The notes below the pieces were generated by a model. The model made no database searches, was not told where the DNA came from, and saw nothing but the letters and a program-made list of their open reading frames with translations. A stretch of 64,000 nt of DNA, from contig NZ_LR743509.1 of assembly GCF_902712875.1 (NCBI RefSeq), forward strand, positions 2,060,001 through 2,124,000, given 5' to 3'. How positions within the stretch are numbered: the stretch's first letter is position 1; each line of letters starts with the position of its first letter. Source of the DNA: Hyphomicrobium sp. ghe19 (GTDB lineage: Bacteria; Pseudomonadota; Alphaproteobacteria; Rhizobiales; Hyphomicrobiaceae). The position numbers and the translations under genes were made by a program. Of the stretch, positions 33,035 through 42,378 are shown one piece after another.

Positions 33035-34105
33035 GTGACCGCGAAGACCAACATTTCAGGGCGCGTATCAAAGCACGCGGCCGCGGCAGCAATCGAGAAT
33101 CGCCGCTCAGCTGCTCGCCCCTTGAAGATTGCGGGCGCAATCAAATCGGCCATGCCGAACTTTATCGCGCCCTGTCTTGCGACGCTCGTTGCAAAACCGC
33201 CGACCGGCGACAATTGGGTGCACGAGATCAAGTTCGACGGCTATCGCATTCAGGCGCGCATCGAGAAGGGGTCGGTGCGAATGCTGACGCGAAACGGCCT
33301 CGACTGGACTGAACGTTTCGGCAGACTTCCGCAGCTTCTCTCGGAGTTTCACGACGGCTCGGCGATCATCGACGGAGAACTCGTCGCCGATGACGCTTCA
33401 GGGCATTCGAGTTTTTCAGCTCTCGCCGACGCGCTCAAAAGCGGACACAGCGAGAAGTTCGTGCTCCACTGCTTCGACCTTCTCTATCTCGACGGCATGA
33501 ACCTTCTCGACGTCAAACTCGGCGATCGCAAAGCCGCGTTGCAGGGCCTCTTCGCGGGCAAATCAAAGTCCGGACAAATCCGCTACAGCGATCACCTTGC
33601 GGCGGACGGAGCGCAGATGCTCGCGCATGCCTGCAAGCTCGGGCTCGAAGGCATCATTTCAAAACGCATCGACCGGCCCTATCGCTCGGGCCGTCACGAC
33701 GACTGGCTCAAATCGAAGTGTGTCCAGGTCGATGAATTCGTCATCCTCGGATATCTCAAATCCAAGGCCGCACCCAATGCGATCGGTGCGCTCGTGGTCG
33801 GCTATTACGATAAGAAGCGCCTCGTCTATGCGGGACGTGTCGGCACGGGATACACGAACAAGACCGCAAGCAGCTTGATGCGTACGTTGAAGCCGCTGCG
33901 CATCGACGCTCCGTCTTTCGTCTCATCGCTCACGAACCTGCAGCGACGAGACGTGACGTGGGTTACGCCCGCACTTGTTGCGCAAATCGAATATCGCGCT
34001 TGGACCTCCGATGGCCTGCTTCGGCACGCGGCCTTCAAGGGGCTGCGTGAAGACAAGCCTGCGACCGACGTTCGCCGCCCCGTCGTCAAATCCATCAGCG
34101 ATTGA
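33035..34105 (+). CDS. LigD ligase-domain protein (stand-alone ATP-dependent DNA ligase)
   Basis: A 356-residue ligase that seals breaks after Ku/PE-POL processing. Seen: catalytic K66 in HEIKFDGYRIQ (motif I KxDG), motif III-like FVLHCFDLLYLDGMNL, EGIISKRIDRPYRSG (motif IV) and DDWLKSKC (motif V), then an OB fold with GALVVGYYDKKRLVYAGRVG. Starts at GTG 33035, four bases after the PE-POL stop, so the two are certainly co-transcribed and likely coupled. The N-terminal ~35 residues are a basic tail. No frameshift is evident: both parts have complete domains and their own starts. Confidence 0.92.
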   Translation: MTAKTNISGRVSKHAAAAAIENRRSAARPLKIAGAIKSAMPNFIAPCLATLVAKPPTGDNWVHEIKFDGYRIQARIEKGSVRMLTRNGLDWTERFGRLPQLLSEFHDGSAIIDGELVADDASGHSSFSALADALKSGHSEKFVLHCFDLLYLDGMNLLDVKLGDRKAALQGLFAGKSKSGQIRYSDHLAADGAQMLAHACKLGLEGIISKRIDRPYRSGRHDDWLKSKCVQVDEFVILGYLKSKAAPNAIGALVVGYYDKKRLVYAGRVGTGYTNKTASSLMRTLKPLRIDAPSFVSSLTNLQRRDVTWVTPALVAQIEYRAWTSDGLLRHAAFKGLREDKPATDVRRPVVKSISD

Positions 34106-34111
34106 AGCTCG

Positions 34112-34189
34112 TCAGAACGGCAGAAACAGCTGCTGGGTGAAATGCGGGATCATCATCATCCACATCCAGAGCGCAAAAATGGGGTGCAT
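34112..34189 (-). CDS. 25-residue Met/Trp-rich hydrophobic micropeptide (candidate)
   Basis: ATG 34189 is preceded at five bases by a perfect AGGAGG, the best Shine-Dalgarno in this neighbourhood. The frame begins MHPIFALWMWMMMIPHFTQ and ends ...LFLPF, stop at 34112-34114. Six of 25 residues are Met, with two Trp and two His, and the peptide is hydrophobic enough to span a membrane. It lies between the ligase gene and ku on the minus strand. No homologue is known to me; a small membrane peptide, possibly metal (Cu) related through Met/His, is inference. Confidence 0.5.
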   Translation of the reverse strand: MHPIFALWMWMMMIPHFTQQLFLPF

Positions 34190-34345
34190 GGAAACCTCCT
34201 GAAATTGCCAACGCAATCAGGCAACAACGCTTCCCGTACTCACATTTATTGAAAAGACGCGGCGTTCGTGGACATCGATAATATGATCGAGCAGCGAACT
34301 TCGCGACGCACACAAAGTAACACGAGTCTGTCGGAATCCGTCTTG

Positions 34346-35251
34346 TTATCCGCGTGCGCGCGATTTTTTCTTCGGCGTCTTTGCCGGAGCGCGCTTCACC
34401 GGTTCCCGCTTTTGGCGGGACGCTGCGGTCTTGGTTTTCGATGCCGCCGCCGGCTTCGATCCTGATTTTTGCGTGGAGCGGCGTAAAGCGTCCATGAAAT
34501 CGATGACCGTTCCACCAGACGGCTGTTCGTCGCCACCGGAAACTTCGGTCGAGAGGCCGCCCTCAACCTTCTCCTTCACGAGCTTGCGCAACGCTTCGGC
34601 GTAATGGTTCTTGAAGTCGGCGGGATTGAATTTTTGCGTTCGCTCGTCGATGAGTTGCCTCGCCATGTCGACAAGCTCGGGACGAAGCTTCTCATTGCCG
34701 ATCCCGTCGAAGATCTCATCGGCGTCGCGCACTTCGCTGGCGTAGCGCAGCGTTTCGATCATCAAGCCGTCCCCGCACGGCTTCATTGCGATCAGGTTCT
34801 CGCGGCCTCGCAGCGTCAGCTGGCCAACGCCGTATTTCTTGGTGGCCCGGAGCGCGTCGCGGATGATGCGGTATCCTTCCTCGGCGACGTCTCCGTCGGG
34901 CAGCACGTAATAAGGGTTGTCGAAGTACAACGGATCGATGGAGCAAGCTTCGACGAACTCGGTCAACTCGACGGTGTGGCGTGTCGACAACTTCAGCTTG
35001 TCCAGCTCATCCGCATCGAAGAGAACATAGTTGCCGTCGTCGAGCTCATAGCCCTGCACGATGTCGGACTGCGGCACGACCTTGCCGCTTTCGCCCGCAA
35101 CTTTCTGGTAGCGAATACGCTGCTTCGATTTTTTGTCGACCTGATGGAGGGCGATCTTATCTTCGGATGCGGTCGCGCTAACCAACCGGATGGGAATGGT
35201 AACGAGCGCCAAGCGCAAATGTCCTTTCCAGAAGGACCGCGCGGTTGCCAT
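34346..35251 (-). CDS. ku: Ku protein (NHEJ)
   Basis: A 301-residue prokaryotic Ku homodimer that rings DNA double-strand ends and recruits LigD. Seen: the opening RSFWKGHLRLALVTIPIRLV, VDKKSKQRIRYQKV, VPQSDIVQGYE, the FVEACSIDPLYFDNPYYVLP core and LTLRGRENLIAMKP, through ~residue 250. The C-terminal ~55 residues form a Lys/Ala/Arg tail (KTKTAASRQKREPVKRAP) like the DNA-binding extensions of other Ku proteins. ATG 35251 has GAGGAG upstream; an extension to 35281 is not supported. Convergent with the ligase operon. Confidence 0.94.
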   Translation of the reverse strand: MATARSFWKGHLRLALVTIPIRLVSATASEDKIALHQVDKKSKQRIRYQKVAGESGKVVPQSDIVQGYELDDGNYVLFDADELDKLKLSTRHTVELTEFVEACSIDPLYFDNPYYVLPDGDVAEEGYRIIRDALRATKKYGVGQLTLRGRENLIAMKPCGDGLMIETLRYASEVRDADEIFDGIGNEKLRPELVDMARQLIDERTQKFNPADFKNHYAEALRKLVKEKVEGGLSTEVSGGDEQPSGGTVIDFMDALRRSTQKSGSKPAAASKTKTAASRQKREPVKRAPAKTPKKKSRARG

Positions 35252-35352
35252 CGTTAAACTCCTCGAGAACGCAGTACACAATTAACAGGATAGCATGCCT
35301 GGGCGTTCGTCGGAACGCGGTCGCAACGTCAGGGGTTCCCTCAGAGTTAGCC

Positions 35353-35547
35353 TCAACTCCCGGCCGTCGTCGTGACCCAATCATACGGGCGCTTCAGCTT
35401 CCGGCGGTGGGCCTCTGCGGCTCCCCGGGTCTCGAACGTCAAGGCTGCACTCGGATCGCTCGTCTCGGCGCCGTTCCTGTCGAGGTAGACGTGCTGGCGG
35501 CCCGCATACACGACATCGGGTTTTCGGTCAGTCAGCAACCATCTCAT
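35353..35547 (-). CDS. Small hypothetical protein (64 aa)
   Basis: Begins MRWLLTDRKPDVVYAGRQHV at ATG 35547, with GGAGG at an ideal spacing; longer in-frame starts lack one. The sequence has a short beta-rich half and a closing helix-strand (FETRGAAEAHRRKLKRPYDW). Its composition resembles small rhizobial proteins of unknown role. It follows ku on the same strand, separated by ~100 bp. Confidence 0.55.
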   Translation of the reverse strand: MRWLLTDRKPDVVYAGRQHVYLDRNGAETSDPSAALTFETRGAAEAHRRKLKRPYDWVTTTAGS

Positions 35548-35646
35548 CGCGCACCTCCGCCCGGAAGGTAAGCTTAATCCGGCATTCATCCTAGAGATAA
35601 CGCGCGTTCCTGTCCGGCGATGTGTCACGCCTTCCGAGCGAATTTC

Positions 35647-37308
35647 TTAACGCTGGCTGGTTTGGTAGTTGGGATTGACCCACACCGGAACTTCTTCGCG
35701 CGGCAACGGCGCCCTGCCCCGTATAACGTCGGCCAATTTCTCTGCCATCATGATCGTCGGGACGTTCAGATTGCCGCTCACGACGTCGGGCATGATCGAG
35801 GCATCGACGACGCGTAAGCCCTCGACGCCGTGGACCCGCGCTTTGCCGTCGACGACCGCCATGTCGTCCGTCCCCATCCGGCAGGAGCAGGATGGATGGT
35901 ACGCGCTTTCCGCCTTCGCCCGAATGAATGCATCGATATCCGCGTCGCTGTTGCTCGCCGGGCCCGGGGTCAGCTCATCACCGCGATAGCGATCAAATGC
36001 CTTCTGAGAGAATATCTCGCGCGTCAGGCGGATGCCGGCGCGCATTTCTCTGCGATCCTGTTCCGTCTGCATGTAGTTGAAGAGCACGCGCGGGTACTGG
36101 CGTGGATCGGACGATTTGAGTTTCACGTAGCCGCTGCTCGTCGGACGCATCGGACCGATGTGCGCTTGAAAACCGTGGCCCTTCGCGGCTGAGGTCCCGT
36201 CGTAACTGATCGCCATCGGAAAGAAATGATATTGCAGGTCCGGGTGGAGGACTCCGGGCTCGCTGCGAATGAAGCCGCCCGATTCAAAATGGTTGGTCGC
36301 GCCGAGGCCCTTCCCCGTCAAAATCCATTCGATGCCGATCTTCAGCTTCGCCAGCGGATTGTTGGCGCTGTAAATCGAGACCGGCTCCCTGCATTCGTAT
36401 TGCACGTAGGCTTCGATATGGTCTTGCAGGTTCTCTCCGACGCCGGGCACGTGCTGCACGACCGGGATGCCGAGCTTCTTCAGCTCGTCCGCATTGCCGA
36501 TGCCGGACAGCATCAGGATTTGCGGTGAATTGATCGCGCCGCCGCTGACAATGACCTCGCGCGTGGCGCGGGCGGACTGAAGACGGCCACCGCGGCTGAA
36601 TTCGACTCCGACCGCTCGCTTGCCTTCGAAGAGAATGCGCGTGACCAGAGACTTCGCCTTGAGCTCGACGCCGCCGCGCTTTTGCGCCGGGCGCAGGTGA
36701 GCTTTGGCGGCGCTCCATCGCCGTCCTTTGTAGACGGTCATGTCCATCCGGCCGAGGCCTTCCTGCTGGCGGCCGTTCATATCTTCGGTGACGGGATAGC
36801 CCGCCTGGCGGCCCGCCTCGATGAAGGTGTCGTAGAGCGGATTCGTGCAGGGTGCCGTTGTCACGAAGAGCGGCCCAGAGCTGCCGCGATAGGCATCACC
36901 GCCCTTGAGCCGCGTCTCGGATTTCTTGAAGTACGGGAGGCAATCGAAATAGCTCCAGTCTTGGAGACCCTGACGCCGTGCCCAGGCGTCATAGTCGAAG
37001 GCATGCCCGCGAATGTAGATCATGCCGTTGATCGATGACGAACCGCCGACGACGCGGCCGCGCGGACAGTACATCTTCCGGTTATCGAGAAACGGTTCCG
37101 GCTCCGACTCGTACCACCAGTTGTATTTGGTGCCAGCCAGCGGATAGGCAAATGCGGACGGCATGTGAATGAAGATGCTGCGGTCTTGCGGTCCCGCCTC
37201 CAGAACCAATACGCGGACACCCTGATCTTCCGTCAGGCGATTGGCGAGCACGCATCCGGCGGATCCAGCGCCGACGATGATGTAATCGAAGTCTTGGGCG
37301 GTGCTCAT
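35647..37308 (-). CDS. betA: Choline dehydrogenase
   Basis: A 553-residue FAD-dependent GMC oxidoreductase that oxidises choline to betaine aldehyde (and the aldehyde to betaine) at the membrane. Seen: [18 protein letters not shown] (FAD Rossmann), the GMC signature [18 protein letters not shown] near residues 82-99, [17 protein letters not shown] (second GMC signature), and the active-site pair in [12 protein letters not shown] plus [15 protein letters not shown] at the C-terminus. All typical of BetA. It follows betB by ~46 bp on the same strand and is probably in one operon. Confidence 0.96.
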   Translation of the reverse strand: MSTAQDFDYIIVGAGSAGCVLANRLTEDQGVRVLVLEAGPQDRSIFIHMPSAFAYPLAGTKYNWWYESEPEPFLDNRKMYCPRGRVVGGSSSINGMIYIRGHAFDYDAWARRQGLQDWSYFDCLPYFKKSETRLKGGDAYRGSSGPLFVTTAPCTNPLYDTFIEAGRQAGYPVTEDMNGRQQEGLGRMDMTVYKGRRWSAAKAHLRPAQKRGGVELKAKSLVTRILFEGKRAVGVEFSRGGRLQSARATREVIVSGGAINSPQILMLSGIGNADELKKLGIPVVQHVPGVGENLQDHIEAYVQYECREPVSIYSANNPLAKLKIGIEWILTGKGLGATNHFESGGFIRSEPGVLHPDLQYHFFPMAISYDGTSAAKGHGFQAHIGPMRPTSSGYVKLKSSDPRQYPRVLFNYMQTEQDRREMRAGIRLTREIFSQKAFDRYRGDELTPGPASNSDADIDAFIRAKAESAYHPSCSCRMGTDDMAVVDGKARVHGVEGLRVVDASIMPDVVSGNLNVPTIMMAEKLADVIRGRAPLPREEVPVWVNPNYQTSQR

Positions 37309-37354
37309 CTCTGGACAGATCCCCAGGTCTTAGGAGTGAAGCCGAGTATTCTTG

Positions 37355-38815
37355 TCATTCATAGGGGCATTGGACGTCGCCGAGCTCGACGTAGACGCTC
37401 TTCAACTGCGTGTAATGATCGATCGCGGCTTGTCCGTTCTCATGGCCAAAGCCCGACTCCTTGATGCCGCCGAACGGCATCTCGACCGGAGTTACATTGT
37501 AGTTATTGATCCAGCAGATCCCGGCTTCGAGACGGGCGGCGACACGATGCGCGCGCGCGAGGTCCCGCGTGAAGACGCCAGCCGCCAAGCCGAAGCGGGT
37601 AGCGTTCGCGCGGGTTATGACGTCATCTTCGTCGCGGAATTTGAGAACCGCCATCACCGGTCCGAAGATCTCCTGGCGGACGATGCTCATATCGTCGGTG
37701 CATTCGGTAAACACGGCCGGGCGCACGAAATTCCCCTGGGCGAGTTCGTCCGCGTCGACGCGCTCACCGCCGTAGCAGAGGCGCGCGCCCTCTTTCTGGC
37801 CCGCCGCGACGAAGCCCAAGACGCGATCCATGTGCACTTGCGAGATCAAGGCACCGACCTGCGTCTCCGGCGCCAACGGATCGCCAATGCGGAGCTTCTT
37901 CGTGCGCTCGACGACCAATTCGACGAACTGGTCGTGAATGTCCTCATGGACGTAGACGCGGGTGCAGTTCGTGCAGATTTCGCCCTGCGTATAGAAATTG
38001 CCGAGCATCGCCGCCGATACGGCCTGGCGCAAATCCGCATCCGGAAACACAAGCAGCGCCGACTTGCCGCTCAGCTCCATCGTCGTTCGCTTCAGGGACG
38101 CTGCCGCGGCCACGAGGATTTTCTTCGCCGTTCCGACAGAGCCCGTCAGCGAGATCTTGGCGACCCGCGCGTCGGACGTCAGCAGAGTTCCCGTTCGCGC
38201 GTCGCCGTGCAGAACGTTGAAGACGCCATCGGGGACGCCTGCCTCCGTATAGATTTCGGCGAGCTTTGCCGATGTCGTCGGCGTCAATTCCGAAGTTTTG
38301 AAAATCATCGCATTGCCGCAGGCCAATGCGGGCGCCGATTTCCAGCACGCGATCTGGATCGGATAATTCCACGAGCCGATGCCGACACATATGCCGATGG
38401 GTTCGCGGCGCGTATAAACAAAGGCGTTATTCAGCGCGATCTGCTCGCCGCGCAATGAGCCGGCGACGCCTGCGAAATATTCGATGCAATCGGCGCCGCT
38501 GACGACATCGACGGCTTCCGCTTCCTGAATGGGCTTGCCTGTGTCTTGGACTTCGAGGCGAGCCAGTTCGTTATTGCGGTCGCGTAATATCCGGGCGGCC
38601 TTATTCAAAATGCGACCGCGCTCCGCGCCCGATATGGCGGACCAAAGCTTTAATCCCTCCTCGGCCGAACGCAGTGCAGCATCGACCTCCGGCTCAAGCG
38701 CGATTTCAACCCGCGAGATGAGCTTCCCGGTTGCAGGATTGGTGTTTTCGAAAGTCTCGGCGGCTTTGGAGGCGGTGAACCGGCCCCCGATGTAGCTCTG
38801 CAGCACGTGCACCAT
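37355..38815 (-). CDS. betB: Betaine aldehyde dehydrogenase
   Basis: A 486-residue NAD(P)-dependent aldehyde dehydrogenase converting betaine aldehyde to glycine betaine in the cytoplasm. Seen: cofactor segment GSWNYPIQIACWK, general base E247 in MELSGKS and nucleophile C281 in TQGEICTNCTRV, plus the BetB-typical closing NVTPVEMPFGGIKESGFGHE. It is the first gene of the leftward betBA pair. The 372-bp spacer to the divergent regulator should hold its promoter. No betI repressor gene accompanies it. Confidence 0.96.
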   Translation of the reverse strand: MVHVLQSYIGGRFTASKAAETFENTNPATGKLISRVEIALEPEVDAALRSAEEGLKLWSAISGAERGRILNKAARILRDRNNELARLEVQDTGKPIQEAEAVDVVSGADCIEYFAGVAGSLRGEQIALNNAFVYTRREPIGICVGIGSWNYPIQIACWKSAPALACGNAMIFKTSELTPTTSAKLAEIYTEAGVPDGVFNVLHGDARTGTLLTSDARVAKISLTGSVGTAKKILVAAAASLKRTTMELSGKSALLVFPDADLRQAVSAAMLGNFYTQGEICTNCTRVYVHEDIHDQFVELVVERTKKLRIGDPLAPETQVGALISQVHMDRVLGFVAAGQKEGARLCYGGERVDADELAQGNFVRPAVFTECTDDMSIVRQEIFGPVMAVLKFRDEDDVITRANATRFGLAAGVFTRDLARAHRVAARLEAGICWINNYNVTPVEMPFGGIKESGFGHENGQAAIDHYTQLKSVYVELGDVQCPYE

Positions 38816-39187
38816 GAGTACTCAATTGCCTAGGAATTCAGCTGAGCGAGATGTCTTTCTCGCCCATGGTGAAAGCTATTAGTGCGCACGTTTCCGCCGC
38901 TTCCCAAAGCGCTCTTTCCTATGCCGCCTGTGCCTATTCCGAGCTGTCTCAGATACGACGCAAATGACTTCGGCGGCGACAACGACCGTAAACTCAACCG
39001 GCGTCGACCGAATGTGTCCGGAACGCGCTATCTGAACTTGTCAAAATACGACTTGGTGGTACTATTTGATATCGGGGTTACGATCGCAAACCTTGTCGTC
39101 TTGGTTTTATGCCGGGAGCGGCAAGCCCCAGACGCACCGATCACGACATAATCTAGCCTTCCCGTTTGACGTGGGAGCTTTTGCGAC
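38816..39187. other. Divergent control region betBA / gbdR-like regulator
   Basis: A 372-bp spacer with no gene. It must hold the promoters of betBA (left) and of the regulator (right). An AT-rich patch occurs around 39040-39150. A GbdR-type site could lie here, but I could not fix its sequence by eye. Confidence 0.5.
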
Positions 39188-40231
39188 GTGAACGAAGTTC
39201 CGGCAAAGTTGAGCACGATCCGCAGGATCGGGTTTTTGACTTTAGACGAATACACCATGATCGCCGTCTCAAGCGCGATCGAAGTTCTTCGGATGGCCAA
39301 CCGCTTAAGCGGCCAAACCCATTACTCTTGGACAATTCTTACACTCGATGGCCGGCCTGTGCCGTCGAGCAACGGAATGTCGTATTCGAGCGCAGCGACT
39401 TACGACGCCGCGGACGACCTCGACATGGTGCTCGTTTGCGGCGGCACCAACGTCGCGAACTTCGTCAACGACAAAGTCGTCAATCTTCTCCGCCGCATCG
39501 CGCATGACGGGGTCGTGCTCGGCGGGCTGTGCACCGGCACTTATGCGCTTGTGAAATCCGGTCTTCTCGATGGCTACAAGTGCACGATCCATTGGGAGAA
39601 TATGGCTGGACTTCGCGAGTTTCACTCGCGGGTAAAGTTCCAGGAAGAGCTGTTCGTCATCGATCGCGATCGCATGACCTGCACGGGCGGCATAGCGCCG
39701 ATCGACATGATGCTCGCGCTCGTGCGCAGCAGCTTCGGAAAAACCTTGGTCGCCGAGATTTCCAATCAATTCATTCTCGAGCGCGTGCGAGATGGCTACG
39801 ACCGGCAGCACATTCCGTTGGCAGCGCGCCTGGGATTTAACCACGGCGCCCTGGTCGACATCGCGGCGCTGATGGAAGCAAACTTCGAGGAGCCATTGAG
39901 CGCGGTCGAACTCGCTAAGCTGGCGGGACTGTCTCTGCGTCAGGTTCAGCGGATGTTTCAGGAGACGCTCGATACGACGCCGACGAAATATTACCTGCAG
40001 CTCCGGCTACGGCGCGCGCGCGAATTGCTTCTCCAATCGCAGATGTCCATTACGCAGATCTCCGTTTCCTGCGGCTTCCAATCGACCTGCCATTTCAGCA
40101 AGTCCTATCGCGCCCTTTACGGACGCACGCCTCGAAGCGAGCGTCAGCCGCAGAAGTCCGAGGCGCAGGAGTTCAACGCCTCTCCTCCGCTGCGACGCGA
40201 AACGAGCCGCGCGAGACTGCCGTCGATCTGA
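39188..40231 (+). CDS. gbdR: GbdR-like GlxA-family AraC regulator of betaine catabolism
   Basis: A 347-residue transcription factor with an N-terminal DJ-1/PfpI-like sensor domain (residues ~10-190: IGFLTLDEYTMIAVSSAIEV; GGLCTGTYALVKSGLLDG, with its Cys) and two AraC helix-turn-helices at ~215-315 (LSAVELAKLAGLSLRQVQRM; ITQISVSCGFQSTCHFSKSY). The domain order, the PTKYYLQLRLRRARELL linker and the location between bet, cho and gbc/dgc/sox genes all match Pseudomonas GbdR, which binds glycine betaine or dimethylglycine and activates these operons. It is the only regulator of the island. Confidence 0.85.
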   Translation: MNEVPAKLSTIRRIGFLTLDEYTMIAVSSAIEVLRMANRLSGQTHYSWTILTLDGRPVPSSNGMSYSSAATYDAADDLDMVLVCGGTNVANFVNDKVVNLLRRIAHDGVVLGGLCTGTYALVKSGLLDGYKCTIHWENMAGLREFHSRVKFQEELFVIDRDRMTCTGGIAPIDMMLALVRSSFGKTLVAEISNQFILERVRDGYDRQHIPLAARLGFNHGALVDIAALMEANFEEPLSAVELAKLAGLSLRQVQRMFQETLDTTPTKYYLQLRLRRARELLLQSQMSITQISVSCGFQSTCHFSKSYRALYGRTPRSERQPQKSEAQEFNASPPLRRETSRARLPSI

Positions 40232-40378
40232 GTTCGCCGTTCTGGGGAGGCCGATTTTCAAACCCGGCAGTGCAGAAACTACTTTCAAAGTGAAAGGAGT
40301 ATGTTCGTTAGGCGCGTAAACGCAGAATCGCGTCGCAATTGTGAAATCGACGGCGAGTGGCCGTGCTTAGCTTCTGGG

Positions 40379-40396
40379 GTTACCCTCTCGGGTGAC
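40379..40396. promoter_or_regulatory. Inverted repeat upstream of choX
   Basis: GTTACCC-TCTC-GGGTGAC has six of seven pairs and lies ~105 bp before the choX ATG. It is either an operator or part of an attenuating hairpin; no decision is possible from the sequence. Confidence 0.35.
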
Positions 40397-40501
40397 GCCT
40401 TCAACAGATTGCCAACGCAGGAGGATCACCGGCTCTTGCTCCAATCCGATCAGGCGGTCTGTTGTCAGTAACACCTGGTACCGCCAACAACAGGAGTTGT
40501 C

Positions 40502-41431
40502 ATGACACGCATCGCGATGGGGGTCGCCCTTGCCCTGGGTCTGGCCGCAACCACGGCCCACGCAGCAGAAAGTGCGAGCTGCAAAAAAGTCCGCTTCGCC
40601 GATGTCGGTTGGACCGACATTCAGGTCACGACGGCTACCGCTCAAAACCTTCTCGAAGCCCTCGGCTACGCGCCTGAGGTCAAAACGCTGTCGGTCCCGG
40701 TGACCTACGCTTCTTTGAAGAACAAAGATATCGATGTATTCCTCGGCAATTGGATGCCGAGCATGACGGCCGACATCAAAGCCTATGTGGACGACAAATC
40801 CGTCGAGACGATCGGCGTCAATCTGAGCGACGCGGGTTATGGCCTCGTCGTTCCGCAGTACGTGGCCGACGCAGGCGTGAAGAGCCTGAAGGATCTCGGC
40901 GCGCATAAAGATAAATTCGGCGGCAAGATTTACGGCATCGAAGCCGGCAACGACGGCAATCGCATCATCAGCGGCATGATCGCCAAACCGGAAAACAACT
41001 TGGCAGGTTTCGAGCTCGTCGAAAGTTCTGAAGCCGGCATGCTGACCCAAGCCGAAAAGGCGATGAAGAAGAACGAGTGGATCGTGTTCCTCGGCTGGAC
41101 GCCGCATCCGGTCATGGGCGAAATGAAGATCGCCTATCTCGACGGCATGGGCGACAGCGGCTTCGGCGCCGCGACCGTCAGCACCAACGTGCGCGCGGGC
41201 TACGAGAAGGAATGTCCCAACGTCGGTAAATTCCTCAGCAACCTCAAGTTCAATCTCGCTATGGAAGGCGCGATGATGGGACCGGTTCTGAAGGACGGCG
41301 CCGACCCCAAGGCGACCGCTCTCACGTGGCTAAAGGCCAACCCCACCGCCGCCACGCCGTGGCTTGAAGGTGTCACGACAGTCGATGGGGGCGACGCGAA
41401 GGCTGCCGTTGCAGCCGCACTCGCGAAATAG
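40502..41431 (+). CDS. choX: Choline ABC transporter substrate-binding protein
   Basis: A 309-residue periplasmic choline-binding protein. The signal peptide MTRIAMGVALALGLAATTAHA is followed by the OpuAC-type core KKVRFADVGWTDIQVTTATA, DIDVFLGNWMPSM, YGIEAGNDGNRII and VFLGWTPHPVMG. The Trp residues in DVGW, GNWMP and LGWTP correspond to the aromatic cage that grips the quaternary ammonium. AGGAG lies seven bases before the ATG. It heads the choXWV operon. The FADVGW...GNWMP pattern favours choline over betaine. Confidence 0.93.
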   Translation: MTRIAMGVALALGLAATTAHAAESASCKKVRFADVGWTDIQVTTATAQNLLEALGYAPEVKTLSVPVTYASLKNKDIDVFLGNWMPSMTADIKAYVDDKSVETIGVNLSDAGYGLVVPQYVADAGVKSLKDLGAHKDKFGGKIYGIEAGNDGNRIISGMIAKPENNLAGFELVESSEAGMLTQAEKAMKKNEWIVFLGWTPHPVMGEMKIAYLDGMGDSGFGAATVSTNVRAGYEKECPNVGKFLSNLKFNLAMEGAMMGPVLKDGADPKATALTWLKANPTAATPWLEGVTTVDGGDAKAAVAAALAK

Positions 41432-41523
41432 CATCATCAACGAAATTCACCCGACAAGTCCGGACGGCCGCATCTAGCGACCGTCCGATACGGGGATGAG
41501 CTTCAGCTCAGGGGGGAGCGCCG

Positions 41524-42378
41524 ATGGATCCCGTATCGAAGCTGATTGCCGCCTGGAAAATTCCGATAGGCCAGTTCGGCAAGTCCGTGTTCGATTTCGT
41601 GACGGACTATTTTCAGTGGCTGTTCGATGCCATTTCCGGGATTCTCGAAACGGTCGTCGACGGGACATCCGCTCTCCTTCTGCAAGTCCCGCCGGTCATT
41701 CTTGCCGTCGCTTTCGCGGGGCTCGCCTACTGGCTCCGGCGATCCAAACCGTTGGCCATCGGCGTGCTGATCGGTTTTCTCTTCATTCTGAACCAGGGCC
41801 TTTGGAAAGAAACCGTCCAAACTTTGGTTCTCGTCGTCGCCGCCACAGCTCTCTCGATGGCCATCGGGGTGCCACTCGGCATATGGGCTGCTCACAACCC
41901 AAGGGTCTGGAAGGTGGCACAGCCGCTACTCGACCTGATGCAGACGATGCCGACGTTCGTTTATCTCATTCCCATTCTCATTCTGTTCGGACTCGGAGCC
42001 GCGCCTGCACTCATCGTGACGATCATCTTCGCGATGCCGGCGCCGGTGCGCATGACCTACCTCGGTCTGACGTCCATTCCGAAGCCGATGCTCGAAGCCG
42101 GCGAAAGTTTCGGCGCGACGAAGCGGCAGCTCTTATGGAAGGTGGAGTTGCCTGCGGCCCTTCCCTCCATCATGGCAGGCTTGACGCAGTGCATCATGCT
42201 TTCGCTGTCGATGGTCGTCTTCGCGACACTCATCGGTGCCCCGAGCCTCGGCAATCCGGTCAATAAGGCTCTCGCCAACCGCAACATTCCGCTCGGCATC
42301 GAAGCGGGTCTCGCGCTCGTCATTCTCGCCATCATTCTCGATCGGGCGCTCTCGGTTCAAGCGGGAGTGCGAAAATGA
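41524..42378 (+). CDS. choW: Choline ABC transporter permease
   Basis: A 284-residue inner-membrane permease of the ProW/OpuAB family with about six or seven transmembrane helices after an N-terminal amphipathic stretch (VSKLIAAWKIPIGQFGKSVF). The cytoplasmic EAA coupling loop is MLEAGESFGATKRQLLWKVE. GGGGGGAG precedes the ATG. Its TGA overlaps the ATG of choV (ATGA), so permease and ATPase are translationally coupled. Confidence 0.94.
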   Translation: MDPVSKLIAAWKIPIGQFGKSVFDFVTDYFQWLFDAISGILETVVDGTSALLLQVPPVILAVAFAGLAYWLRRSKPLAIGVLIGFLFILNQGLWKETVQTLVLVVAATALSMAIGVPLGIWAAHNPRVWKVAQPLLDLMQTMPTFVYLIPILILFGLGAAPALIVTIIFAMPAPVRMTYLGLTSIPKPMLEAGESFGATKRQLLWKVELPAALPSIMAGLTQCIMLSLSMVVFATLIGAPSLGNPVNKALANRNIPLGIEAGLALVILAIILDRALSVQAGVRK

